Shown here: piece after piece, positions 23,301 to 34,351 of the stretch
Layout of the letters: each line of letters starts with the position of its first letter
Numbering within the stretch: the first letter of the stretch is position 1
Source: CAYVQE01 sp964633205
GTDB taxonomy: Bacteria; Myxococcota; B64-G9
NCBI GenBank assembly: GCA_964633205.1
Contig: CAZWFN010000006.1
Coordinates: 24,828 to 88,827, forward strand
Reading direction: 5' to 3'
DNA length: 64,000 nt
Position numbers and translations under genes: made by a program
Notes under the pieces: model-generated
Seen by the model: the letters and a program-made list of their open reading frames with translations, nothing else
The model's database searches: none
Told to the model about the DNA's origin: nothing

Positions 23301-26300
23301 TTCCGGCTCTCCGGCCCTTTGGCCGGCCCCCCGGCCGCGCCGGTCAGGCTGGCCTGCAGCGCTGCGTCCAGCGCCTGTGGCAAGGGAGCGGTGCGGTAGC
23401 CGTCGAGTTCCAGCAGCAGGTAGCCGCGGCCGTCGATGACCTGGATGCGGTGGCCGTGCTGGGCGCCCGCCGCAGCGGGCAGCACCCGGGCGGTGATGGG
23501 TCCGGGCTCGCCCGGGGGCGGCTGGAACAGCGACAGCCGATCGAGCGCCGCCGGCAGACCGATGCGGTGCGAGACCCGGGCCTCGTGCAGCCCGGCCGCC
23601 TGGAAGGCCAGCTCGGTCAGCATGGGCCGGGCGGCCAGCCGGCCGGGTCGGCCCAGAGGCGGTTCGGCGCGGACCGCGTCGAAGCGGCCGGCCAGGCCAC
23701 CGTCGGCGGTGGGCTCGGCCCCGTCGAGCACCTGGAAGCTGGGCCCGTGAAAGTAGGTCCGGTAGATGGTGTCGCGGTCGATGGCGGCGCGGGCGGCGGG
23801 TCGGCTCCAGCCGTCCACGCCCACCGAGCGGGGGCCGGCGCCCAGGCGCACCCGGGCCCGGAAGTGGCAGACCGTCTGGCGGCGGCCGCCGGCCAGCTCG
23901 CGCTCGGACTCGAGCCGTACCGCCAGCAGGGGTTGTTGTCGGCTCCACAGCGGCTGCAGGCGCAGCCGGGCGGCGCGCGGTGCGTCGCGGTAGAGCTTGA
24001 GCGGCGCATCGAAGGCGATGGCCTCCACCGCGGCCAGCTCCAGCTCGGGCCGCAGCAGCTGGGCGGCCTCGGCGAAGCACTCGACCGCCATCACCCCGGG
24101 CACCACGATGGTGCCGTCGATGCGGTGGTCGGCCAGGTAGGGATCGCGCTGCGGGTCGAAGTCCACCTCGAGCTCCAGCCCGCCGGAGACCGTCCAGTCG
24201 GCCACCGCCTGCAGCATGGGGTAGCGCTCGGGCTCGGCCGCCAGCCGCTGGCGCAGGGCGGCCAGGTCGGCGCCGCCGGCCCGCAGGCCGTCGGCCAGCG
24301 CTCCCAGCCCGTTGGCCAGCACCAGCTCGCCGCTCAGCCCGGCGGCCATGGCGGTGGCGCTGGCGGCGGCGCCGGCCGCGGGCGCGATCAGCCCGATGCC
24401 GGCTCGGCGCAGCAACGCCGGCGCCGAGCCGCGGCTGGCCATGCCGGCGCCGCCCCAGGCGCTGAAGGCCAGGGTGGTGGCGACCAGCCCAGGCCGCTGC
24501 TGCCCGATCCAGCCGGCGCACTTGGCCAGCAAGTCATTGGCCGCGGCGTAGTCGGTCTGGCTGGCGTTGCCGAAACGGCCGGCCACCGAGCCGAACAGGA
24601 CCAGCCGCTCGAGCGCCGTGTTGCGGGTGGCCCGCAGCAGGGCGCGCAGGCCTTCGGCCTTGGCGTCGAGCACGCGGTCGAAACTGTCCGCTTCCTTCTT
24701 GGCCAGCGGCCGGCTGTGCTCGATGCCGGCGGCGTGCCAGACCTGATCCAGCCGGCCGTGGCGCTCCACGATCTCGGCCACCAGCCGGCCCACCGCATCC
24801 GCGTCGGTGGCGTCCAGCGCCACGTAGTGCGCCCTGGCGCCCGCGGCTTCGATGGCCGCCAGGTTGCGGCGCAGCGCCAGTTGCCGTTTTAGCGATGCCA
24901 GCGCGGCGGTCAGTTTGACCGGCGTCGGGCGTTCGCCGGCGCTGCGCATCCGGTCGGCCAGCTCGCGTTCCAGCCCGGCGGGATCGTGCTGCAGCCGCTG
25001 TAGCTGGGGGTCGCCGTCGATCGGTGCCGCGGTGCGGCCCAGCAGGTAGAAGGTGCCGCCGCCGCGGGCCGCGGCGCGGGCGATGTGCCCGGCCACCGCA
25101 CCGCCGCCGCCGCTGATCAGCACCACCGGCCCCCCGGCCGGCGCCGCCGGCCGGGCGGGCGCGAGTTCTTCGGCGGCCACAGCCCGCAGTCCGATAGCAT
25201 AGCGGCCGTGGGGGCCGCGGCCGACCTCGACCACGGCCGGGTCGCGCTCGATCTCCTCGATGCCCACCGTGGCCACGGCCGCCGCCTCGGCGTCGGCCGC
25301 GGTATCCACCACCTTGCAGCAGACCCCCGGCCACTCGCGGGCCAGGGCCTTGATCAAGCCGGTGGTGGCGCCGGCCAGTGGATCCCGCGCCCCTTGCTCG
25401 GCCAGGCCCAGGTGGCCGCCCATGGCGGTCAGCGCCAGGAAGAAAGTGCCCTCGCCGCTGGTGAGCGTCTGCTCGAGCGTCTGCGCCAGGAGGAAGGGCA
25501 GCCGGGTGCGCGCGTCGAGCGCGCTGCGCCAGGCGGTCCGATCCTCGCTGTCGGGGGCTGTCGGCGGCGCCAGGGCGGTCAACAGCACGGCGCCCTGCAG
25601 CGGGCCCGCGGCCAGCGCCTCGCGGGCGGCTGCCAGCACGGCCTGCGCATCGGCCTCGGCGCCGCCGATGCGCAGCGGCTCGGCGCCACCTTGGCGCAAG
25701 GCCGCCTCCAGCGCGGCGGCCGCTGCCGGCGGACCACCGACCACCAGCACCCGGCCCTGCAGCCTGGCGCCGGTGGGCAGGCAGTCGGCCGCCGGCGGGC
25801 GGCCCACCAGCTCGGGGCGCAGCAGCTGCACTCCGCCTTCGCCGGAGGCTTCGGCGGACAGGTTTCCGCCTTCGCCTTCGGCTTCGGCGGACAGGTCTCC
25901 GCCTTCGCCTGCGGCTTCGGCGGACTGGGGCGCGGCTTCGGCGGGCGTGGTGAGCTGGTCGCGGACGAAGCCGATGACGTGGCCCAGGGTGGGGTAGTCG
26001 GACAGCTTGAGCTCGTCGGGCCGGGGGATGGTGAAGGTGTCGCGGATGGCGGCGAACAGCTCGGCCTGCTTGACGGTGTCGATGCCCAGGTCGGCCTCCA
26101 GGTCGAGGTCGAGCTCGAGCATGTCCTGGGGGTAGCCGGTCTGCTCGGCGGCCAGGGCCAGCACCCGCTCGGCGATCGCCTCCTCGTCGATCTGCTCGGT
26201 CTGCCCGTCCCGTTCGGCCCGTTCGGTCTGTTCGGTCTGCTCGGCCTGCTCGGCCCGTTCGGTCCGCTCGGTCTGCTCGGCTGCCGCAGTATGCTCCGCC

Positions 26301-29300
26301 GGGGGCATGTCTTCGGTGCTTCGACCGAGCTGGTCGCGGACGAAGCCGATGACGTGGCCCAGGGTGGGGTAGTCGGACAGCNNNNNNNNNNNNNNNNNNN
26401 NNNNNNNNNNNNNNNNNNNNNNNNNNNNNNNNNNNNNNNNNNNNNNNNNNNNNNNNNNNNNNNNNNNNNNNNNNNNNNNNNCCGGTCTGCTCGGCGGCCA
26501 GGGCCAGCACCCGCTCGGCGATCGCCTCCTCGTCGACCTGCGCCACCTGCTCGGCTTGCTCGACCTGCTCGGCCTGTGCGACCCGCTCGGCTTGCTCGGT
26601 CTGTTCGGACTGTGCGACCCGCTCGACCTGCTCGGCCTGCTCTGCCTGCTCGACCTGCAGCCGCAGGGTCCTGTGATCCACCGCCAGCGTGGCGCCGGGC
26701 GCGCCGGCCAGCCCGTCGAGCCAGGCCTGGTGGCGGGCGCGGTCGGTCACCCGATCCGGGCTGCCCGTCGGCTCGATGCGCTCCGACAGGGTCATGCCGA
26801 TCTGCGAGCCGAAGCCGGCGGCCAGCCGCAGCGCGTAGCGCACCGGCTGCGGGCCGCCGCGCGACAGGTTGAGCTGGCCCAGGTCCGGGTCGGGCTGGCG
26901 CAGGTTGGCCACCGGCGGCACCCGCTGCTGCTCCAGCATGCGCACCGCGGCCCCGTCCTCGATGCCCACGCCCATCGGGTGGCCGGTGAAGCCCTTGGTG
27001 TTGGCGATGACGATGCGCTCGGCCGCCGGGCCGAAGACCCGGCGCAGCGCGTGCACCTCGGCGCTGGCCGAACCGCCGCGCGGCGGGGTGTAGGTCTCGT
27101 GCGAGACGAACACCAGCTGCTCGGCCAGCCGGGTGCGGTCGAGCCGGTGCCGGCGTTCGGCCGTGGCCACCAGGCACTCCATGACCGCGGCGATGTGGTC
27201 GGGGTCCAGCCGGGTGCCGTGGAAGGCGCTGTTGGCCGCCGCGCTGCCCAGCAGCCGGCTGGCGCCGCGCATGCCGCGGGCCGCAAGCCCGCCGGCATCC
27301 TCGACCACCAGGCCGACCGCCCCCATGCCGGGGATCATGCCGTTGCGCCGGCGATCGAAGGGCAGGGCGGCGCGTTCCAGCTCCGGCTCGGTGGTCACCG
27401 CACCGGTGGCCAGCAACCCGCCGACCAGCCACGGCGCCAGGGTGGGGTTGGTGATGTCGTCGGCGCCGACCACCAGCACCCGCCGGCAGCGGCCGCTGCG
27501 GATCCAGTCCTGGGCCACGCAGATGCCGAGCGTGGTCGAGGCGCAGGCCGCGTTGAGCTGGACGTTGGGGCCGCGGGCGCCGATCAGCTGGGCCAGCTGG
27601 GCATGGCCCATGGCCAGGGCGCGGAAGATGAACTTGCGATCGAAACGGTAGCCCGCGCCCAGCTCGGCTTCGAGCTGCTGCAGCCGCCGGCTGACGGCCT
27701 TGAGCTCGCCCACCTCTTCGGCCAGGGCGCGCAGCTCGTCGATGCGGGCCTGCAAGCGATCGCAGCCGTGCTTGCGTTCGAGCTCGCCGATCAGCGCATC
27801 CACGCCCGGAAAGGCCGAGGCGAATACGATGCCGGTCTCGTCGGCCAGTGCGGCCGGCAGCCGCCAGCCCTGCGGCAGCTTGGAGCCGGTGCTGGTGGTG
27901 CGGTGGTGCATCACCAGCGGCAGGCCGGCGTCGCGCAGAGCCAGCAGGCCGGCGGCGATCGCCAGCTGGGTGGTGATGTCGAACGCGGCCACTTGATCCG
28001 GCTGCAGGCCGAACTCGGCCACCGGATCGAAGCGGCCGCGGCGGCCGGTCAGCCGGGCCACCCGGTCCGGGTGATCGATGACCTCGAAGGCCGGGCCCCC
28101 GGGCGCGTCCTTGAGCAGCCGGGCGATGCGCTGATCGGCCAGGCTCCGGCGCTGGCCCTCATCGAGCGGATCGATGCCCGCGTAGCCTGCCAGCAGCCGC
28201 TCGTCGTTGTCGGCGGCGAAGACCTCGCCGGCGCTGCCCGGCAGCCCCAGACCGACCCCGGCCACCACGCATTCCGTCTCGGCGGCCGGGTCCGGCGCGG
28301 CAGCGGGGTCGGCCGGCGCCGGCTCGGACAGCTCGATTCCGCCCGCGGCGAAGGTCTCGGGCGCGCCGGTCGCCGACCCGCGTTCGACAGCGGTCGCGGC
28401 CGTCTCTGCGCGCGGCAGGCCGGCGGCGGTGCAGGCGGCCAGGACCTGGCCCAGCGAGGCCGCATCGCCCAGCTTGGGATGGTTGGCGGCCACCGCGGTG
28501 ACGTCGGCGTCGGCCAGCACGTCCAGGGCGAAGGTGGTCAGCACCCGCTTGGGCCCCACCTCGATGAACAGGCGGGCGCCGCGGTCGTACAGGGCCCGCA
28601 GGCTGTCGATCCAGCGTACCGGCGCGGCCACCTGGTCGGCCAGCCGGTCCAGGTTGCGCTCGCGGGCCGCCGGGGTCTGTTCATAGGGCCGGGCATCGAC
28701 GTTGGCCACCACCGGAATGCGCGGCGGGCGGACGTCGAAGCCGGCCAGCACCCGGCGCAGCGGATCGCGGGCCGGGGCCACGATGGGCGAGTGGAAGGCG
28801 TGGGATACGGGTAGCTCGACCGCGCGCAGCTCGGCCGCTTCCAGCCTGGCCAGCGCTTCGCGCATGCCGGCGCTGGGCCCGGCCAGCACGGTCTGGTTCG
28901 GGCTGTTGTAGTTGGCCGGTTGCACCCCGGTGATGTCGCCGACGATGCGCTCGATGGCCTCGGGTGGCGCGAAGACCGCCGCCATCTTGCCCGGATCGTC
29001 GACCCGCACCCCGCTCATCTCGCGCGCCCGGGCGCAGACGGCCCGCAGCGCATCGCCGAAGTCGAGCATGCCGGCGGCCACCAGGGCGGCGTATTCGCCC
29101 AGGCTGTGGCCGGCGACCATGTCGGGCGCGACGCCGCGCTCGGCCAGCAGCCGCGTCAGGGCCACGTCGGCGGTCAGCATGGCCGGCTGGCAGACCGCGG
29201 TCTGGCGCAGCGCCTCGCGGCTGTCCGGGGTGTCGTCCGCCCACACCAGCGCGCTCAGCGGCCGGCCCAGCACGGGTTCCATGATGGCGTCGGCCTCGGC

Positions 29301-31202
29301 GAAGGTCGCGGCCACGGTCGGCTCGGCAGCGGCCAGCGCGGCCAGCATGCCCGGGTACTGCGAGCCCTGGCCGGGATACAGAAAGGCCACCGGGCTGGCC
29401 GGGCCGCGGCCGCGGAACACCCCCTGGGCGGCCAGGGCCCGCCAGGTGGCGGCCCGATCGTTTGCCAGGGCGCGCCGGGCCAGCTTGCCGCGTTGGGCCC
29501 GCTCGGCCTCGTCGCCGTAATCGATCACCAGCCGCTCGGCCGCGGCGCGCACCGCAGGCGGCGCCGGGGCCGGATCGCTGCCGGCCGGAAGCTCGAGCTG
29601 TCGCTCCAGCGCCGCCGCCAGCCCGGCGTCATCGCCGGCCCCGACCGCCAGCTGCCGGCGTGCGGAAAAGCCCGCTGAGTCGGCTTCGCCGGCCGTCGCC
29701 GGGGCCGGCCCGGAGCTGGCCGCGGCCGGTGCCGACGAGCCGAGGTCGGCGCCCGGGTAGACCCGCTCGCCGTCGGCCGCGCCCGGCCGGTGCTCGCCGA
29801 GCACGGCGTGGAAGTTGGTGCCGCCGAAGCCGAAGGACGACACCCCGCACAGCCGACCGGGCCCGTCGGCCGCCGGCCAGTCGCGGGTCGCGGTGGGCAC
29901 CCGCAGCGCGGAGCCGGCGAAGGGGATCTCGGGGTTGGGGGTGTCGAAGTGCAGCGAGGCCGGGATGGTGTGGTGGTGCAGCGACAGGGCCGCCTTGATC
30001 AGGGCGGCCGCCCCGGCGGCGCTCTTGAGGTGGCCGATCTGCGACTTGACCGAGCCGATGAAGATGCTCTGCGGCCGGGCCCCGGCCGCGTGCAGCAGCT
30101 CGGTCATCACCTGGCCCTCGACCGCATCGCCGACGCGGGTCGAGGTGCCGTGGGCCTCGAACAGGCCGACCGCCGCCGGCGACAGGCCGCAGGCGCGGTA
30201 GGCGCGCTCGATGGCCAGCCGCTGGCCGACCGGGTTGGGTGCGGTGATGCCCTTGCCGCGGCCGTCGGACGAAGAGCCCATGGCGTGGATCACGGCATAG
30301 ATGCGGTCGCCGTCGCGCTCCGCGTCGGCCAGGCGTTTGAGCACCAGCACCCCGCAGCCCTCGCCCATGACGAAGCCCGAGGCGCGCTGGTCGAAGGGAC
30401 AGCTCAGCTCGGCCGACAGGGCGCCGATCTTGCAGAACTTGACGAAGGACTGCGGCGACATGCTGGAGTCGACGCCGCCGGTGACCACCATCTGGTAGCG
30501 GCCTTCGGCCAGACCGGCGATGGCCGCCTGCAGCGCCGCCAGCGACGAGGCGCAGGCGGCGTCGGCGGTGTAGCTCGGCCCCTGGAGGCCGAAGACGTTG
30601 GCCACCCGGCCGGCGATGACGTTGGCCAGCTCGCCCGGCATGCTGTCTTCGGTGATGGGTGGCAGGGCGGCGGCGGCGTTGGCGCGGAACTGATCGAGCA
30701 GGGCCCGGCGTGCCGCGGCGGGCAGCGACTGGAAGGCGGCGCTGGCCTCCAGCGAGCGGGCGAACAGCGGTACGTGGACCCGCAGGGTGGTGTTGTAGTG
30801 CAGCTCGCCGCCCAGCGAGTTGCCGAGCACCACCGCGCAGCCCCGGCGGTCGAAGTCGCGCTCGGCATAACCGGCGTCGGCCAGGGCCTCGTCGGCGGCG
30901 GCGATGGCCCACTTCTGCACCGCGTCCACGGCGGCCGCCATGCGCGGCGGCATGCGGTACTTGCGCCAGTCGAACTCGAAGTCGGAGACGAAGGCGCCGA
31001 TGCGGGTGTAGGTCTTGTCGAGCGCCTTGGGATCGGGATCGTAGTAGTCCTCGGGGCGCCAGCGCTCCGGCGGCACCTGGCGGATGCTGTCGCGGCCCTC
31101 GAGGATGTTGCGCCAGTAGGCGCCGGCGTTGTCGGCGTCGGGCATCACGGCACCCAGGCCGATGATGGCCACCGGTCGGTGGATGGCTTGGTCGGGGTTC
31201 AT
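23297..31202 (-). CDS. Large KS-AT-KS-ACPn-KR-DH polyketide/secondary-lipid synthase
   Basis: One gene interrupted only by the scaffold gap. From the N-terminus: KS1 (residues ~10-470; active Cys in ADAACASS ~217, EAHGTST, KSQIGHLKSA), AT (~610-900; GHSLGEYAAL ~700), a second full KS (~1000-1490; NAACAST Cys ~1220, SHETYTPPRGG, NTKGFTGHPMGVG), a Glu/Gln-rich linker, ACP1 (broken by gap at ~1573), ACP2, KR (LISGGGGAVAGHIARAA; Ser-Tyr in GSVAGRFGNASQTDY), and a DH (YLADHRIDGTIVVPGV; YFHGPSFQVLDG). This resembles PfaA/secondary-lipid synthases, except for the extra KS after AT. The 100 N shift the reading frame artificially because the true gap should be a multiple of three. The attachment site in ACP2 is Thr, not Ser. 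ATG 31202 follows a GAGAG site. Confidence 0.85.
26075..26077 (-). other. Thr codon at the ACP2 phosphopantetheine attachment position
   Basis: The ACP2 motif reads EADLGIDTVKQAEL; the residue after GID is Thr (ACC) where Ser is expected for 4-prime-phosphopantetheine. The ACP1 counterpart is lost in the gap. Confidence 0.8.
26382..26481. other. Scaffold gap inside ACP domain repeat
   Basis: Exactly 100 N, the standard filler for a gap of unknown size. The flanks are the start and end of the same ACP-like domain; if only one ACP is missing, 129 bases should be here. More ACP copies may have been collapsed, so the number of ACPs in the synthase is unknown. Confidence 0.95.
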
Positions 31203-31290
31203 CGCTCTCTCCCTCGCTGTCTCAAACCCATTGGGCTTTCCCCCGCCTCTGGGGTGGGGGATTTCAGTCTTGGGATGGTTCGCCGGCTGT

Positions 31291-32931
31291 TCATTCGGCG
31301 GTCAGGTGCTCGGCCACCAGGGCCATGTCGGCCAGCTGGCCGACGAGCCCATCGTGGATGCGGGTCAGGCCCAGCCGGCCCTCGAATTCGCGCAGCGCCG
31401 CGCCGTCGAGCGCACCGGCGCCGGCCACCAGCTCCAGCCCGGCGGCGCCGAGCTGGTGGGTGGTGCTGCGGGCGAAGATGCGGCTCATGGCGGCCAGACA
31501 CTCCGGTGCGCAGCGGGCGCTGTCGCGCCGGCCGGTCGCCGCCTTGTGGGCGAAGGCGGCGGCCACCTCGCAGCGGGCCATCAGCGCGCCGAGCGCGAAC
31601 AGCACGTGCTGGTTGCGGGTCAGCCGCGCCCGCCGGGCCGCCTCCAGGATCTCGGCCAGCGCCTCGCAACCCAGCCCGGCGGCCAGCGCCCCGCTCTCGG
31701 GGCTGTCGCCGGCCAGCGCGCGCAGCGCCGCGCCCTGGGCGCGGTAGTGCTCGCCGCGCGACTGCAGGTGGCGACGCCAGCGATCGCGGGCGATGGTGCG
31801 CTGCAGGATCTCCGAGGTGCCCTCGTAGATGCAGGTGATGCGCACGTCGCGCTTGAGCTTCTCGACCATGTAGTCGTGGATGTAGCCGTAGCCGCCGTGG
31901 GCCTGGATGGCGGCCTCGGCCGCGGCGTTGCCGGCCTCGGTGGCCGCCAGCTTGGCCACCGCGCCCTCGACCTGCAGCTCGTCCTGGCCGCGGTCGAGCC
32001 GATCGACCAGCGCCTCGATGTAGGCCCGGGCGGCCTCCAGCGCCGCGGCGTGGGGTACGATCAGCTTGTGCGTCCAGGCCGGCTTGTGGCTCAGCGGCGA
32101 GCCGTCCTGGACGCGCTCGCGGCCATAGGCGATGGCCCGCTCGAGCGCGGCGGAGCCGCAGCCGAGACCGAAGGCGGCCACCATCACCCGGGTGTAGCCG
32201 AACACCTGCGTCGCCTGGACCAGCCCCTGGCCCTCCACCCCGCCGATCAGGTGGTCGGCCGGCACCCGCACCCGATCCAGCGCCAGGGCGGTGGTGTTGC
32301 TGGCCCGGATGCCGTGCTTGTGCTCGGGCGGCCCCGGCTCCAGCCCGAGGCTGCCGCGCTCGACCACGAAGAAGGACGGCCCGCCGGGGGCCAGCGCCAG
32401 CACGGTGAACAGGTCGGCGATGCCGCCGTTGGTGATGAACTGCTTGTTGCCCTCGAGTTCGTAGGCCACGATCCGGCCGGCCTCGCGAACCGGATGGGCC
32501 CGGGTGCGGATCGAGGCCAGGTCGGAGCCGGCGCCGGGCTCGGTGACCGCGTAGGCCACCACCAGACCGTGCTCGGCCACCCGGCCCAGCCAGTGCTGCT
32601 TCTGCTCGTCCGTGCCGCCGACGCGCAACGGGTCGCTGCCCAGCGATACGCCCAGCAGGGAGGTGGCCAGGCCCAGGTCGATGCCGGCCATCTGCTCGCA
32701 GATGCGGAAGATGGCCCGGGCGCCGGCGCCCAGCCCACCATAGGCGGTGGGGATGAAGGCCAGGTGCAGCCCGACCTCTTCGCCGAGCAGCTCGCGGATC
32801 AAGGGCTCGGGACAGTGGCCGTCGCGGTCATAGGCCAGCAGCCGACCGTCGTCCAGCCGCCGGCGGGCGAACTGGCGCAAGGTGTTTTGGATCAACTCCA
32901 GCGTCTCGTCGTCCAGCGCAGCGCTATCCAT
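31291..32931 (-). CDS. Acyl-CoA dehydrogenase family flavoprotein
   Basis: A 546-residue FAD-dependent dehydrogenase. The FAD/substrate segment AYAVTEPGAGSDLAS, the central GNKQFITNGG and the catalytic Glu in CIYEGTSEILQ are intact; an extra C-terminal domain of about 150 residues makes it longer than the usual 380-residue enzymes. It lies upstream of the synthase and is probably in the same operon. The synthase has no ER domain, so this flavoprotein could introduce or reduce a double bond in its product; it could also act in fatty acid breakdown. The ATG at 32931 is supported by a GGAG site seven bases upstream. Confidence 0.85.
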   Translation of the reverse strand: MDSAALDDETLELIQNTLRQFARRRLDDGRLLAYDRDGHCPEPLIRELLGEEVGLHLAFIPTAYGGLGAGARAIFRICEQMAGIDLGLATSLLGVSLGSDPLRVGGTDEQKQHWLGRVAEHGLVVAYAVTEPGAGSDLASIRTRAHPVREAGRIVAYELEGNKQFITNGGIADLFTVLALAPGGPSFFVVERGSLGLEPGPPEHKHGIRASNTTALALDRVRVPADHLIGGVEGQGLVQATQVFGYTRVMVAAFGLGCGSAALERAIAYGRERVQDGSPLSHKPAWTHKLIVPHAAALEAARAYIEALVDRLDRGQDELQVEGAVAKLAATEAGNAAAEAAIQAHGGYGYIHDYMVEKLKRDVRITCIYEGTSEILQRTIARDRWRRHLQSRGEHYRAQGAALRALAGDSPESGALAAGLGCEALAEILEAARRARLTRNQHVLFALGALMARCEVAAAFAHKAATGRRDSARCAPECLAAMSRIFARSTTHQLGAAGLELVAGAGALDGAALREFEGRLGLTRIHDGLVGQLADMALVAEHLTAE

Positions 32932-33401
32932 GGCACACTCCGGCGACGTGCAGCGCCCTGAGCGGGCGCGGCGGTCGCTCAGGTCTCCCCGCTCGATCGG
33001 CGGTGGAACTCCGCTCACCGAATCGCCTGGCGGCGTGTTGCGGTCACCCCCGCTCGCCGCGTCGAACCAGCCTTTGCTGGCGGCCCTTATGCAACGGATA
33101 TGCCACGACCAATGTCAGCGCGATTGAGCTGCGATTCCCGTCGATTGGGTCGGCGGCCGGCGGCCGCTGTTCGGGCCGGACTGCCACCGGTGCGTGGCGC
33201 ACCGGCGCAGCGCGGAGCCGGGAATGCGGCTGTCGTTGCCGGTCCGCAGAGTGAGCGCGATCGCGTTCGGGCAGTCCAGGTGCGGGCCAAACGCTGCCGG
33301 GGGCGGCCAGTGCGAACCGCCGGTGGCGGGTGCGTCGTGGTTTGCGCTGATTGACCGCCGCAGCGCGTCAGGCCGCGGCGCTGGCGGCGGGGTGGCCGAG
33401 T
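32932..33401. other. Intergenic region with sigma-54-like promoter
   Basis: About 470 bases without a convincing gene; the short open frames here have no family features or ribosome sites. The one clear signal is the -24/-12 element at 33090-33105 on the minus strand. Confidence 0.6.
33090..33105 (-). promoter_or_regulatory. Sigma-54-like -24/-12 promoter upstream of lipid operon
   Basis: The minus strand reads TGGCATATCCGTTGCA: a GG and a GC separated by exactly ten bases, matching TGGCAY-N5-TTGCW. Transcription would start near 33079, about 150 bases before the acyl-CoA dehydrogenase gene. A distant activator site was not identified. Confidence 0.5.
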
Positions 33402-34106
33402 TCAGCCAGCGCCCAAAACGGTCAGGCCGACGCGGGCCATGCGCTCGACCCCGGTGGCGATCACGTCCGCCGGGGCGCGCTTGCGCTCGGCCACCAGATC
33501 CGAGACCGTCAGCAGGCAGCCGGCTTCCAGACCGTGGCGGGTGGCCAGCAGCAGCACGGCGCTGGCTTCCATCTCCAGCGCCAGCACCCCGCCGCGGGCC
33601 AGTTTGGCCACGCGGCTCGGATCCGGATCGTAGAACAGATCCAGGCTGGCCACGGTGCCCGAGTGGACCGGCAGCTCGAGCCGGGCGGCCGCATCGTTCA
33701 GGGCCGCGGCCAGGCGGGGCTCGGCCTTGACCAGCGCGAAGGGCTCGCCGGTCAGCTCGCGGGTCACGCCGTTCTCACCGCGGGCCGCGGTGACCGCGAT
33801 CAGGTCGCCCAGCGCGATGCCGGGACGGATGGCGCCGCAGGTGCCGAGCCGCAGCAAGCGACGGGCGCCGAGGCCGATCAGCTCCTCGACCACGATGGCG
33901 GCCGAGGGTGCGCCCATGCCGGTGGTCTGGACGGTGATCGGCAGCTTGCCGCAGCGACCGGTGAACCCGAGCAGCTGGCGGTGGCGGTTGATGCACTGCA
34001 CCCCGGTCAGGTGGTTCTCGGCGATGGTGCGGGCGCGGTCGGGGTCGCCGCACAGCAGCACCGTCGGCGCCACCTGACCGTTCTCGGCCTGGATGTGGAT
34101 CGGCAT
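33402..34106 (-). CDS. deoD: Purine nucleoside phosphorylase (DeoD-type)
   Basis: A 234-residue hexameric-type nucleoside phosphorylase: MPIHIQAENGQVAPTVLLCG start, GDPDRARTIAENH phosphate site, QTTGMGAPSAAIVVEELI, LLRLGTCGAI, VLALEMEASAVLLLA and the late SDLVAERKRAP are all DeoD signatures. It cleaves purine nucleosides with phosphate to give base and ribose-1-phosphate for salvage. The substrate range (adenosine versus guanosine/inosine) cannot be read. Length matches DeoD. The chosen start at ATG 34106 follows the family pattern; a longer in-frame extension is not conserved. Confidence 0.9.
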   Translation of the reverse strand: MPIHIQAENGQVAPTVLLCGDPDRARTIAENHLTGVQCINRHRQLLGFTGRCGKLPITVQTTGMGAPSAAIVVEELIGLGARRLLRLGTCGAIRPGIALGDLIAVTAARGENGVTRELTGEPFALVKAEPRLAAALNDAAARLELPVHSGTVASLDLFYDPDPSRVAKLARGGVLALEMEASAVLLLATRHGLEAGCLLTVSDLVAERKRAPADVIATGVERMARVGLTVLGAG

Positions 34107-34144
34107 CGGGGCAGTTCCGTCCGTCCGGTTCGCCGTCGGCTTGA

Positions 34145-34351
34145 TCAAGCGGACTGGCAGCGCGGGCAAAGCGGCGCCCGGCCGCCGGCCGTGCCCAGCG
34201 GTTGATAGTCCCAGCCCGCTGGCAGCGCCTCGACCCGGGCTTCGGCGATGCGGCCGGCTTCGGTGTAGCGCAGCGCCACCCGGCAGGTGGCCTCGGTCCA
34301 GCAGCGGTGGCAGTTGATCGGTCGCTCGACCAGGGTCGCTTCGTCTTTCAC
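34145..34351 (-). CDS. Small zinc-ribbon protein
   Basis: A 68-residue protein with two Cys pairs (NCHRCW near residue 14 and LCPRCQ near the C-terminus) spaced about 47 residues apart, suited to bind one zinc. The family is unknown. Its ATG overlaps the stop of the next upstream small zinc protein gene (ATGA). Confidence 0.6.
   Translation of the reverse strand: MKDEATLVERPINCHRCWTEATCRVALRYTEAGRIAEARVEALPAGWDYQPLGTAGGRAPLCPRCQSA

Noticed and set aside
26000..28000. Second KS as PfaC-type chain-length factor
   Set aside because: Its Cys and both His motifs are present, unlike decoy domains, although activity is unproven.
23297..31202. Frameshift splitting the synthase into two genes
   Set aside because: The frame change coincides exactly with the 100-N gap; domains on both sides fit one protein.
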